Assembly: GCF_017301735.1 (NCBI RefSeq)
Contig: NZ_CP071090.1
Coordinates: forward strand, 8,546,001 to 8,610,000
Direction of reading: 5' to 3'
DNA from: Pyxidicoccus parkwaysis
GTDB taxonomy: Bacteria > Myxococcota > Myxococcia > Myxococcales > Myxococcaceae
Length of the DNA: 64,000 nt
Part shown: positions 7,479-15,481 of the stretch, piece after piece
Numbering within the stretch: the stretch's first letter is position 1
Layout of the letters: each line of letters starts with the position of its first letter
Notes under the pieces: model-generated
The model's database searches: none
What the model was told of the DNA's origin: nothing
Seen by the model: the letters and a program-made list of their open reading frames with translations, nothing else
Program-made: the position numbers and the translations under genes

Positions 7479-8480
7479 ATGCCATCCAGACGGCTCGGGG
7501 TTGCGGAAGTGACGGCACCCGCGACGGTGACGGTGGCGACGTACTTCGTACAGCCCCTGCGGCGCTTCCTCGCCGCCCGGGGCGTGGAGGCTTCGCACGT
7601 GGTGCCCGAGGTGGGCGCCCGCGTTGAGTTGGAGGTGGCCGCCGGAATCTGGCGCGCGGCGGCCGAGGCGGTGGAGGACCCGCTCGTCGGAATCCGGGTG
7701 GCGCGCGAGCTGGTGCCAGGAGACTACGGGGCGCTCGAGTACGCCGTGCGCTCCAGCCCCACGCTGCGCGCCGCATTCGAGCGCGTCAGCCGCTTCCATG
7801 CGCTGCTGAATGACCGCACGGGCGTAGCGCTGGACGAGCACCCCGGCGAGGTGCGCATCCGCTACCTGCGCCCCGGCATCGAGGCGCGGATGCCGCCGCC
7901 GTATGTCGAGTTCGTGCTGGGGAGCTGGGTGAACATGGGTCGGCAGCTCGCGGACGCACCCGTGTTGCCGTCGCGAGTCCTGCTGCCCCACCCCGCGCCG
8001 CCGGACATGTCGCTGCACCGTGAGTTCTTCGGTGAGGGTGTGACGTTCGGAAGCGAGGGGGCGGAGCTGCACTTCAAGGCCGGAGTGCTGGACGCGCCCC
8101 TGCCGCGAGGAGATGCCTCGCTCGCGAGCGTGCTGGACCGGCACATGGAGCAACTGTTGGTCCAGGCGCGTGCCGCGCGTCCATGGTCCGCGAAGGTGAG
8201 CGAGGATGTGGCGAGGCAGCTCGCGGATGGGACGCCTCGGCTGGAGCAGGTGGCGGAGCGGCTGACGGTGTCACCGCGTGCGCTGCGGCGGCGGTTGGAA
8301 GAGGAAGGGACGACTTTCGCGCGCGTGGTGGATGACCTGCGCCGGGGGCTGGCGCTGGAGCTGACGCGCAATCCCGAGGTGTCGCTCGGAGAGGTTGCGT
8401 TCCTGCTCGGCTTCTCGGAGCCCAGCGCGTTCCACCGAGCCTTCCGGCGGTGGACGGGCCGGACGCCGCGAGGGAGCTGA
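7479..8480 (+). CDS. AraC-family transcriptional regulator
   Basis: From ATG 7479 the protein has 333 residues. The N-terminal 220 residues resemble the AraC-binding-like (Arabinose_bd) domain of OruR/ArgR-type regulators, with GDYGALEYAVRSSPTLRAA and HREFFG as recognisable family features. The C-terminal 100 residues form the double helix-turn-helix, with LEQVAERLTVSPRALRRRLE and later EVAFLLGFSEPSAFHRAF, ending RWTGRTPRGS. It begins five bases after aat but probably belongs functionally to the membrane protein/MBL pair downstream. A 21-bp-phased direct repeat stands 12 bases after its stop. The effector is unknown. Confidence 0.88.
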   Translation: MPSRRLGVAEVTAPATVTVATYFVQPLRRFLAARGVEASHVVPEVGARVELEVAAGIWRAAAEAVEDPLVGIRVARELVPGDYGALEYAVRSSPTLRAAFERVSRFHALLNDRTGVALDEHPGEVRIRYLRPGIEARMPPPYVEFVLGSWVNMGRQLADAPVLPSRVLLPHPAPPDMSLHREFFGEGVTFGSEGAELHFKAGVLDAPLPRGDASLASVLDRHMEQLLVQARAARPWSAKVSEDVARQLADGTPRLEQVAERLTVSPRALRRRLEEEGTTFARVVDDLRRGLALELTRNPEVSLGEVAFLLGFSEPSAFHRAFRRWTGRTPRGS

Positions 8481-8492
8481 GACACAGGAGGC

Positions 8493-8528
8493 GGTCAGCG
8501 CGGTCACCCAGGTGGTCAGCGCGGTCAC
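8493..8528 (+). promoter_or_regulatory. Direct repeat with 21-bp phase; candidate operator for the AraC regulator
   Basis: GGTCAGCGCGGTCAC occurs at 8493-8507 and again at 8514-8528, exactly 21 bp apart, so both copies face the same side of the helix. Each copy contains GGTCA twice. AraC-type activators bind direct half-sites with this phase, commonly next to the -35 region. The site lies between the AraC gene and the start of the next operon at 8579. That the adjacent regulator binds here is inference. Confidence 0.6.
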
Positions 8529-8578
8529 GGCGCTCTGGACCTGCTCGGGGCAAATACGTGCCATCGAAAGGCACGCCG

Positions 8579-9223
8579 ATGAAAAGACCTCTCCTTCTCC
8601 TGGCTTCACTGTCCGCCGCGCTCTCACTCACCCTGGGCACGTTCCAGACCGTCCTGTGGAACGGTGCCGCCGCGCCACGCTGGGCCCGGACCGTCGCCCA
8701 TGGCATCGCGGAGAGCGCGCTTCCTCCACGGGGCGCCCCAGGCGCGGAGCACCTCGCCGCGCCACCGGCCGCGTACTTCATGTTTGGACGGCCCTTCATC
8801 CTGGCCTACGTCGCGCTGGGCCTCGCACTCGTGGCGCTCGCGCGAGCAGAGGGCAAGCGCAGGGACACGTTCGCGACGGCGCTCGTCGCGGTGGCGGCCC
8901 TCGCCGATGTGGGCGTGTATTGGCTGAGCAGTGCGCTCGGCGTGGCCTTCCGTGAGCGCGCCTTCTGGAACGTCGAGGTGCCGGCACTCGTGGGCCTGCT
9001 GTTCCTCGTGAGCGTGAGGGCGGGACTGGCATGGCGCCGCGACGGAAGGCTCCGCCCATCCGTGTTCGCACTGCCACTGGCGCTGCTGGCCACCGCCGCG
9101 CTCCACTACATGCCGCACGGTCCGGTGCTCGGGCTCTCGTTCGCGCTGCTGCTCGAAGCAGCACGGCTGCGCTCCACCTCCATGACCTCGCACGCCTCCG
9201 CGATGAAGGAGGCCCGGTCATGA
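8579..9223 (+). CDS. Small integral membrane protein of unknown function
   Basis: The protein has 214 residues. I do not recognise a named family. It has about five hydrophobic segments: LLLLASLSAALSLTLG near the start, FILAYVALGLALVALA around residue 75, TALVAVAALADVGVYWL around 105, ALVGLLFLVSV, and VFALPLALLATAALHYM near 185. The stop overlaps the ATG of the MBL-fold gene (ATGA), so the two are coupled. Position after an AraC gene and its candidate operator suggests a regulated two-gene unit. No catalytic motif was seen. Confidence 0.7.
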   Translation: MKRPLLLLASLSAALSLTLGTFQTVLWNGAAAPRWARTVAHGIAESALPPRGAPGAEHLAAPPAAYFMFGRPFILAYVALGLALVALARAEGKRRDTFATALVAVAALADVGVYWLSSALGVAFRERAFWNVEVPALVGLLFLVSVRAGLAWRRDGRLRPSVFALPLALLATAALHYMPHGPVLGLSFALLLEAARLRSTSMTSHASAMKEARS

Positions 9224-10161
9224 GCCGCGCGTGGATGAAGTGGGCCGCCGGTCTCACGGTGCTCACGCTCGGAGTGGCCGGAGCGGTGCTGGTGCCCTAC
9301 CGGCCCGTGGAAGTCGATGGCTCCGTTCCCCCGAAACCGCCGTTCAATCTTCCCAATCGAAAGCCGGGCCTGCGACTGCATGTCTTCAACACGGCCATGA
9401 ACCGCATGTCCTCGCTGCTCGTCGGCTCACAGCGGCCATGGCGTCCCGCACCTGCCTTCGCCATCGAGCACCCGACGCAAGGCCTCGTGCTGTTCGACAC
9501 GGGCATCTCGCGCGAAGTGGCTCGCGAGGGCGAGAGCGCCATGCCCATTCCCCTGCGGTGGCTCTTCGAGAGCCGGGGTCGCGAGGAACGACTCCTCACC
9601 GCGCAACTGCGCGAAGCTGGCCTGCGCCCCGAGGATGTGCGTCAGGTCATCGTGTCGCATCTCCATGAAGACCACGTGGGAGAGCTCGGCGAGTTCCCCA
9701 ACGCCCGCATCATCGCCGGCCCCGGCTCGTCCTCCTTCGCGGCCGAGCACGGCTGGTCCGAGCGCTGGCGCGAAGTGGCTTTCGACGGGGCCACTCCGCT
9801 CCCGCCCTTCGACGCGAGCCTGGACCTGTTCGGCGACGGCAGTGTGATGCTGCTCGCCGGTGGCGGACATACCCGTGAGGACCTGATGGCGCTCGTCTCG
9901 CTGCCCTCGGGCCCGGTGCTGCTCGCGGGAGACGCGGTGGTGCACCGCGACTGGCTGGAGAGCCGCGACGTGCAGCGCATCGCCGTGAAGCCGGAGCGCG
10001 CGGCGGACGTGCGCAACCAGGTGCGCGCACTGCTCGCCACGCGGCCCGACGTAGTGATGCTCGCGGGCCACGACCTGGGCGGCGTGCCCATGGACCGCGA
10101 GGACCTGCGCGTCCACCACCCGGAGTGGCTCGTGCCCGAAGCGTGGCCGGTGTCTCCTTGA
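9220..10161 (+). CDS. Metallo-beta-lactamase-fold hydrolase with N-terminal anchor
   Basis: The protein has 313 residues. Residues 8-27 (KWAAGLTVLTLGVAGAVLV) form a membrane anchor or uncleaved signal, so the enzyme probably faces the periplasm. The zinc motif HLHEDH at 147-152 is the class signature, followed by GGGHTREDL near residue 220, LLAGDAV near 237 and a final AGHDLGG. The layout resembles AHL-lactonase-like or related MBL hydrolases. Substrate cannot be deduced; lactone or quorum-signal hydrolysis is one option. It is translationally coupled to the membrane protein before it. Confidence 0.8.
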   Translation: MSRAWMKWAAGLTVLTLGVAGAVLVPYRPVEVDGSVPPKPPFNLPNRKPGLRLHVFNTAMNRMSSLLVGSQRPWRPAPAFAIEHPTQGLVLFDTGISREVAREGESAMPIPLRWLFESRGREERLLTAQLREAGLRPEDVRQVIVSHLHEDHVGELGEFPNARIIAGPGSSSFAAEHGWSERWREVAFDGATPLPPFDASLDLFGDGSVMLLAGGGHTREDLMALVSLPSGPVLLAGDAVVHRDWLESRDVQRIAVKPERAADVRNQVRALLATRPDVVMLAGHDLGGVPMDREDLRVHHPEWLVPEAWPVSP

Positions 10162-10210
10162 AGCGGGCGCAGGCCATCCGCTAAATCGCAATCAAGCTGC
10201 ACGTGCGACA

Positions 10211-10519
10211 TCAGTGCCCGGACGCCGCGGACGCGGTGATTTCCTCCTCGGATATCTGCCAGGTGAAGACGAAGGGAACCCTGGCGCCACGGCCAGCGGC
10301 AGGCCCGCCGGCCGGAGGCCTGCTCGCCCTGGCCGCCCTCCAGCCGAGCACTCCCAGGGCGGCCGCCCCCAGGAGCGTGTGGCACACGCCCAGCGCACGC
10401 ATGCGGCGCGACCGGGGAGCGCCGAGGCCGCAGGCGGACACCGCGACCAGAAGCGGAACGGAGAGCCGGCTCGAACCGAGCCAGGAACGGAGCTTCGCGG
10501 AGGGGGAGAGGGGGCTCAT
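10211..10519 (-). CDS. Possible small membrane protein, doubtful
   Basis: The frame encodes 102 residues from ATG 10519. It has one hydrophobic stretch near the start (SVPLLVAVSACGLG), a second after a basic loop (LGVCHTLLGAAALGVLGW), and a charged tail. A GAGGG lies three bases before the ATG, closer than ideal. No family is recognised. It is the best gene candidate in the 483 bases between the MBL gene and the next CDS. In GC-rich DNA an open frame of this size can arise by chance. Confidence 0.35.
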   Translation of the reverse strand: MSPLSPSAKLRSWLGSSRLSVPLLVAVSACGLGAPRSRRMRALGVCHTLLGAAALGVLGWRAARASRPPAGGPAAGRGARVPFVFTWQISEEEITASAASGH

Positions 10520-10644
10520 GGCCCTCAACGGTAGGGCGTGTGATGGAAGCTGGCGGGCCCGGCACGCTGGCCCGGCCGCGCCTCACACCGGAGGCCGGGC
10601 CGTCGGCCACCCCACTGGAGAACACCCACCCAGGGCCTCCCGGC

Positions 10645-11649
10645 TCACCGCATCGTCTTGCACGGCGACAGCGTGCGCTTCGCGGTGAGCAGGTCCTCCT
10701 CCGAGGGGCTGGCGTAGCGCACCTGCTTCGGCGCGGCCTTCAGCTTCGCCACGTCGTGCACGTACACCACGCCCAGGTGACGGCTGAGCACCGTGCGCAG
10801 GCCCGTGCTGTCATAGAGCGCGCCGAAGAACGCGCCCGAGGGCTTCAACTGCACCGGTGCCAGCGCATTGGGCGGGCGCAGCAGCAGGATGGAGAAGTCC
10901 TCCGTCTGCCAGTCACACGGGTTCTTCTTCCCCTTGCGCTCCATCCACGACACCGTGAGGTCCGTCACCGAGCTGCCGTCTTCCCACCGACTGCCGAAGC
11001 TCTCCCAGAGGCGCGTGCACTCGGGCGCCTCGCAATCGCGCGCGGGCACGAAGTCCATCACCTCCAGCGGCATGCCCACGCCCGCGCGTCCCGTGTCGTT
11101 GTCGTTGGCCCGGCGCAGCTTGCACCCGGTGGGCGCGTCCTTCTGCCGCAGCGCCACCGGCGTGCCCGACAGGCGCCCCGGCGGCAGCAAGTCACAGCCC
11201 ACCTCCAGCTCCGCCATGAGGTACGTCTTGCGGTCCTCGTCCGTGCCCATGCGCACGGCCCAGTACGTCGTGGGCGTCGCGCGACAAGCCTGCGTGTCCG
11301 CCTTGCCGAACACCCACAGGGGCACCTTCGGGTCCGGAGCGCCCAGCCGCTTCACGTCCTCCGGCGGCACCAGCTTCACGCCCGCGCGGTCAGCCTCGCC
11401 GCCCCGGAAGTACGTGTCCTTCGAGGGCGGGATGATGGCCTGGTGCACCAACCAGCCCGAGCCGGACAGCCCCACCAGCGAGCGCGAGGTGAAGGGCACC
11501 ACCTCCGGCTTCGCCGGGCAGCCACGCTCGGCCTCCTCCATGGGAATGACCTTCGCCTCGCCGTCATCCTGCGCGAGCGCGCCCAGGGGCATGAGTAGCG
11601 ACAGGCCCACCACCAGCGCCTGCGAAGTCAGCCGGACCACGGACACCAT
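10645..11649 (-). CDS. Secreted protein of unknown function
   Basis: The protein has 334 residues. ATG 11649 is chosen over the upstream frame start because GGGAGGAG precedes it and a clean signal peptide begins there (VVGLSLLMPLGALA, cleavage near residue 27). The mature part has eight or so cysteines spaced through the chain, for example RGCPAKPEVV, KADTQACRATP, CDLLPPGRLSG and DCEAPECTRLW. This suggests a disulfide-stabilised periplasmic or secreted protein. No known domain is recognised. It is the gene after the CpaC-like protein on the same strand but 68 bases away, so linkage is only possible. Confidence 0.75.
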   Translation of the reverse strand: MVSVVRLTSQALVVGLSLLMPLGALAQDDGEAKVIPMEEAERGCPAKPEVVPFTSRSLVGLSGSGWLVHQAIIPPSKDTYFRGGEADRAGVKLVPPEDVKRLGAPDPKVPLWVFGKADTQACRATPTTYWAVRMGTDEDRKTYLMAELEVGCDLLPPGRLSGTPVALRQKDAPTGCKLRRANDNDTGRAGVGMPLEVMDFVPARDCEAPECTRLWESFGSRWEDGSSVTDLTVSWMERKGKKNPCDWQTEDFSILLLRPPNALAPVQLKPSGAFFGALYDSTGLRTVLSRHLGVVYVHDVAKLKAAPKQVRYASPSEEDLLTAKRTLSPCKTMR

Positions 11650-11717
11650 CGGGCTCCTCCCCTCGGAAAGTCTGCCCGTTGTCATACCTCAACCCGCCCA
11701 TGCGGGAAGCAACACGC

Positions 11718-12491
11718 TCAGGGCCTGGCTTTGCGCTTCTTCGGAGGAGGCAGCACCTCCACCTGGATGGGCGGCTCCGCCTTCACGGCCGGCCCCGCGT
11801 CCGGCGCCGCGGCAGGCGCCTCGGGGGCCTTCACCTCCACCTCGTCGCTCAGCGGCACGCGGCCCACGGAGCGACGGAACAACTCCCACAGCGCGCGGTG
11901 GTGCACCTCCGGCGTCGCCGTGCCCGACAGCACGATGCCCGCGCCGCTGTAGCGCGCTTCCAACCCCAGAGGTTGAAGCCCCGCCACCACTGACGCGAGC
12001 TGCTCCTGGAGCACCGGCAGGTCGAACGTGAGGTCCAACTCGCGCGCCACGTACGCGTCCGTGCGCAGCAACTCCATCAGCGCCGTGCGGCACGCGGCGT
12101 CCTTCACCGTGGCGGACAGGCCGCGCTCCTCGCCCTCCGTCGTCTTCAGGTCCGGACACGCCTTGCGCGCGGCAGCCAGCCGGGACGCGACGTCCTCCGG
12201 CGGCGGAGTGCCCACCGTGAGGCGCCACACCGCGAAGCGTCCCTCGGCGTACAGGAGGAGGAGCGTTCGCCCCGTCGAGTGACCGGTGAGCAACAGTTCA
12301 TTGCTCCCCGGGAGCACCTCCGCGGTGGCCACGGAGGCATCCTCCACCTCCACCCAGTCCACGGTGGCCAGCTTGTGGAAGTGCTCCTTGCCGGGCTCCA
12401 GCGGGACGGACAGGTCCACCGGCCAGGCGCCGGCCAGGGCCGGGACGAGGAGGGCCAGGAGTGCTCCAACGGCGTACATCCGAGCGGACAT
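11718..12491 (-). CDS. Secreted protein with pilus-assembly N-terminal (CpaC/RcpA-like) and BON-type regions
   Basis: The protein has 257 residues with a signal peptide (AVGALLALLVPALAGA). The first mature segment, VDLSVPLEPGKEHFHKLATVDWVEVEDASVATAEV followed by LLLTGHSTGRTLLLLY, fits the N-terminal domain of pilus-assembly secretins such as CpaC/RcpA. A BON-like part around VVAGLQPLGLEARYSGAGIVLSG follows. It lacks the secretin channel domain and ends with a Pro/Ala/Lys-rich tail (PPPKKRKARP). It is probably a stand-alone accessory protein. The quoted stretches are in the order given; the exact domain borders are estimates. It is divergent from the CNNM gene. Confidence 0.7.
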   Translation of the reverse strand: MSARMYAVGALLALLVPALAGAWPVDLSVPLEPGKEHFHKLATVDWVEVEDASVATAEVLPGSNELLLTGHSTGRTLLLLYAEGRFAVWRLTVGTPPPEDVASRLAAARKACPDLKTTEGEERGLSATVKDAACRTALMELLRTDAYVARELDLTFDLPVLQEQLASVVAGLQPLGLEARYSGAGIVLSGTATPEVHHRALWELFRRSVGRVPLSDEVEVKAPEAPAAAPDAGPAVKAEPPIQVEVLPPPKKRKARP

Positions 12492-12545
12492 GGGTGCTCC
12501 GGCGGGGTGGTACGTACCCCTAGCACGGGATAAGAGAGAGGCTCT

Positions 12546-13934
12546 ATGCCTACCTGGACCCTCTGGGTCGCCTGCCTGGCGTTGTGCTTCACCCGGGCCC
12601 TGGTCGCCGCCGCGGAGTCCGCGCTCTACGGAACGTCGGACCTGCGCGCCCAGGAGATGGCGGACTCCCAGCCCGGCTCGGCGAGCCGCCGGGTGCTCCG
12701 GCACAAGACGAACCGCGAGGCCACCGCCACCGCGCTGCGCCTGGGCACGCTGCTGAGCGGCTTCCTCGCCGCCGCCATTGGCGCCTTCGTCCCGCCGCGC
12801 ATGCTGGACATGACCCAGTACGGCGAGGCCGCCTGGCTGCCCGTGGCCACCGTGGCCGCGGGCGCCCTCTTCGTGGGCGTGCTGGCCAGCCTCATGGAAG
12901 TCACCATGCGCGGCCTCGCCAACGCCAACCCGGAGCGCTGGGCGCTGCGGCTGTCCGGCGTCGTGTCGCTGCTGGTGTCCGTGCTCTACCCGCCCATGCG
13001 CCTGACGCTGGGCGTGCTCAACCTCGTGGCCCGCACCTTCGGCCGCACCCTGCGCTTCGAGCCCCCGCCCCCGCCGCTGGAGGAACTGGAGAAGCTGCTC
13101 GCCGCGCAGGCCGCGAAGAACGAAGTCGACAAGAGCGCCCCGCAGCTCATCCGCTCCATCTTCGAGCTGTCCGACAAGCGCTGCCGCGACGTCATGGTGC
13201 CGCGCACGGAGGTCGTCACCGTGGACATCACCGTGTCCACGGACGAGTTGCTGCGGCTGCTCGCCGAGGAGAACCACTCGCGCATCCCCGTCTACCGGGA
13301 TGACGTGGACCACATCATCGGCGTGCTGCACGCGCGCGACATCATCCCCCTGCTCCAGCACCCGGAGCTCATCGTCCTCCAGGACATCATCCGCCCCGCG
13401 CACTTCGTGCCGTGGATGAAGCCCATCGGCGACCTGCTCCGCGACATGCAGAAGCGGAAGATTCACATGGCCATGGTCGTCGACGAGTACGGCGGCTTCA
13501 TGGGCATCGTCACGCTGGAGGACATCCTCCGCGAAATCGTCGGCGACATCGGCGACGAGTTCGAGGTGGAGGAGAAGCAGGTGGAGAAGATGGCCGACGG
13601 CAGCTTCCTCGTGGACGCCGCGCTGGAGGTGGATGCCTTCACCCAGGCCTTCGGCTTCCCGCTGCCCGAGGGAGACTTCGACACGCTCGGCGGCTTCCTG
13701 TCGTCGCTGGCCGGCCACCTGCCCGACGTGGGCGAGCGCTTCACGTACAACGGCTGGCAGTTCGTGGTGGCCACCAAGGAGGGAGCGCGCATCGACCGCG
13801 TGCGCATGTCCCGCCTGAAGTCCAGCGTGGGCAAGGACGGCCGGGACGGGAAGGACGGCCGGGAGCCGCGCGACGGCAAGGAGTCCGGCGGCCCCCGCGA
13901 GACGCGCGTGGAGACGGCGGCGGCGAAGGGCTGA
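12546..13934 (+). CDS. CNNM/CorC-family membrane protein (HlyC/CorC-type transporter)
   Basis: The protein has 462 residues. The N-terminal 150 residues form the CNNM membrane domain, starting with LWVACLALCFTRALVAAAES. Then a CBS pair: DVMVPRTEVVTVDI near residue 218, EENHSRIPVYRDDVDHIIGV, and MAMVVDEYGGFMGIVTLEDI near residue 310-330, all typical of this family. A C-terminal CorC_HlyC domain follows with GDFDTLGGFLSSLAGHLP. The last 35 residues are a Gly/Asp/Lys/Arg-rich tail. Relatives handle magnesium or other divalent cations. The annotation as hemolysin is historical. Confidence 0.9.
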   Translation: MPTWTLWVACLALCFTRALVAAAESALYGTSDLRAQEMADSQPGSASRRVLRHKTNREATATALRLGTLLSGFLAAAIGAFVPPRMLDMTQYGEAAWLPVATVAAGALFVGVLASLMEVTMRGLANANPERWALRLSGVVSLLVSVLYPPMRLTLGVLNLVARTFGRTLRFEPPPPPLEELEKLLAAQAAKNEVDKSAPQLIRSIFELSDKRCRDVMVPRTEVVTVDITVSTDELLRLLAEENHSRIPVYRDDVDHIIGVLHARDIIPLLQHPELIVLQDIIRPAHFVPWMKPIGDLLRDMQKRKIHMAMVVDEYGGFMGIVTLEDILREIVGDIGDEFEVEEKQVEKMADGSFLVDAALEVDAFTQAFGFPLPEGDFDTLGGFLSSLAGHLPDVGERFTYNGWQFVVATKEGARIDRVRMSRLKSSVGKDGRDGKDGREPRDGKESGGPRETRVETAAAKG

Positions 13935-13941
13935 CGCCGCG

Positions 13942-14493
13942 TCAGTCGCCCTCGGGGCCGTTGAGCGGCGGCACGTGGGACAGGGACAGGCTGCGCGTGA
14001 CGTCGAAGGGCGCGCGCCGCTCGGTGCCGCCGAAGCGCAGCACCACGCCGCCCGTGACACGCACCTTGCGGGCCTCCGGCTCCGCGCCTCCGGGGGACGG
14101 CTCGCTGGCGAGCGGGAAGAACACGCGCAGGGGCACGGCCCCCTCCGGCGACAGCGCCACCGCCACCTGCTGCGTGCCCGACGCCACCCGACGCCCGTCC
14201 ACCCGCAGCTCGAAGTCCACCGAGGACACGCTGGCCGCGTCCGAGGACGGATTCGTCACCCGCAGCGACAAGTCCAATACGCCCGAGCCGTCCGGCTTGA
14301 AGTCCACCGCGACGGCGTCCACGCGCACGGCCTCGTCGTACGCGCGCGGCCGGAGGGGCACCGAGCCCAGACACCCGGAGAGGAGACCACCACATAGCAG
14401 CGCCAGCACGGTGCGACGCGTGCTCCTCCACCTGTGCGCCTCGGCGGATGCGCCTCCAGCGTCAGAGGTCCGCGAAGCACGTCCTGCGGGCAC
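13942..14493 (-). CDS. LEA14-like lipoprotein (single WHy-type domain)
   Basis: The protein has up to 183 residues. The lipobox LLCGGLLSGC is clear and is preceded by a basic stretch (RWRSTRRT). One beta-sandwich domain follows, with DLSLRVTNPSSDAASVSSVD and FELRVDGRRVASG, the LEA-type-2 pattern. The start is uncertain: GTG 14493 lies 35 bases after the kinase stop; GTG 14409 has GGAGGAG upstream but would leave a signal with no basic N-region. It is convergent with the CNNM gene, with only seven bases between stops. It lies directly behind the Ser/Thr kinase and may be co-transcribed with it. Confidence 0.7.
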   Translation of the reverse strand: MPAGRASRTSDAGGASAEAHRWRSTRRTVLALLCGGLLSGCLGSVPLRPRAYDEAVRVDAVAVDFKPDGSGVLDLSLRVTNPSSDAASVSSVDFELRVDGRRVASGTQQVAVALSPEGAVPLRVFFPLASEPSPGGAEPEARKVRVTGGVVLRFGGTERRAPFDVTRSLSLSHVPPLNGPEGD

Positions 14494-14528
14494 CGGCCAT
14501 GCGGCGCGCGCGGAGAAGCGCACCGGCC

Positions 14529-15446
14529 TCACCCACCCAGCAGAGGCTGGAGCGCCTCCACCGTCAGGGGCCAGCCCGCGCGCCTGGCCAGCGCCTCCAG
14601 CGCCTTGATGAACTCCGCGGCCGTCTGGAAGCGCCGCGCCCGGTCCGCGAAGAGCGCCTTGCGCACCACCTGCACCGCGTAGTCCGGCAGGTCCGGCGCC
14701 ACCGACGACAGGAGCGGCACCCGGGCGTCGCGCACCTTGTGCATCAGCTCGCCCTCGTTCTCCCCGGAGTGCAGCCGGCGGCTCGCCCACAGCTCCCAGA
14801 GGATGACGCCCAGCGCATACAGGTCCGTGCGCGCGTCCACCGGCTGGCCCAGCACCTGCTCCGGGCTCATGTACGGCAGCGTGCCGCGCAGCGCGCCCGC
14901 CTCGCCGCGCATCATCCCCTCCACCTCCGCCACGCCGAAGTCCGTCAGCTTCACGTCGCCGTTGATGCCCAGCAGCACGTTGGCCGGATTCAAATCGCGG
15001 TGGACGATGGTGGCGCCGTTGTCCCCCACCTTCGCCCGGTGGATGTAGTCGAGCGCCTTGAGCAGGCACCAGGCGATGTAGCAGGCGGACTCGGGAGGCA
15101 TGGCCGCGCTGGCCTTGATGAGCAGCTCCTGCATGTAGCCGAGCGTCCGGCCACTGACGAGCTCCTGCACCATGAGGTAGTCCGGCCCCGCCTTGAAGAG
15201 CCGGTACGTGCGGACGATGTGCGGATGGCGCAGCCGTACCGTCAGCTTCGCCTCGTCGACGAAGGCCTTCACGTACGCGCTGTCATTGCGGAACGAGGGG
15301 TGCAGCCTCTTGATGACGACTTCATCCGGCTCGCCCGGCGACCGCTGCGTGGTGACCCGGGCACGCGCCTGGTACACCTCCGCCATGCCGCCGACAGCCA
15401 ACCGGCCGACCACCTCATAACCACCCAGGTCCGGAGCTTCCGCCAC
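14529..15446 (-). CDS. Hanks-type serine/threonine protein kinase
   Basis: The protein has 305 residues, essentially only a kinase domain. It has the glycine loop GRLAVGGMAEVYQA (14-27), the ATP-binding Lys46 in VVIKRL, the catalytic loop HRDLNPANVLL (Asp151), DFGVAE (Asp169) and SPEQVLGQPVDARTDLYALG in the activation segment. No transmembrane or sensor region follows, so it is a soluble kinase. Myxobacteria carry about a hundred such kinases. The substrate is unknown. The downstream LEA-like lipoprotein may be in the same transcript. Confidence 0.94.
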   Translation of the reverse strand: MAEAPDLGGYEVVGRLAVGGMAEVYQARARVTTQRSPGEPDEVVIKRLHPSFRNDSAYVKAFVDEAKLTVRLRHPHIVRTYRLFKAGPDYLMVQELVSGRTLGYMQELLIKASAAMPPESACYIAWCLLKALDYIHRAKVGDNGATIVHRDLNPANVLLGINGDVKLTDFGVAEVEGMMRGEAGALRGTLPYMSPEQVLGQPVDARTDLYALGVILWELWASRRLHSGENEGELMHKVRDARVPLLSSVAPDLPDYAVQVVRKALFADRARRFQTAAEFIKALEALARRAGWPLTVEALQPLLGG

Positions 15447-15481
15447 GTCGCAATCCTACTGCGAATTTCCGTCCGCACCCA

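Noticed and set aside
13934..13942. Missing terminator between the convergent CNNM and LEA-like genes taken as an assembly error
   Set aside because: Only seven bases separate the stops, but both reading frames are intact and similar tight or overlapping ends occur elsewhere in the window.
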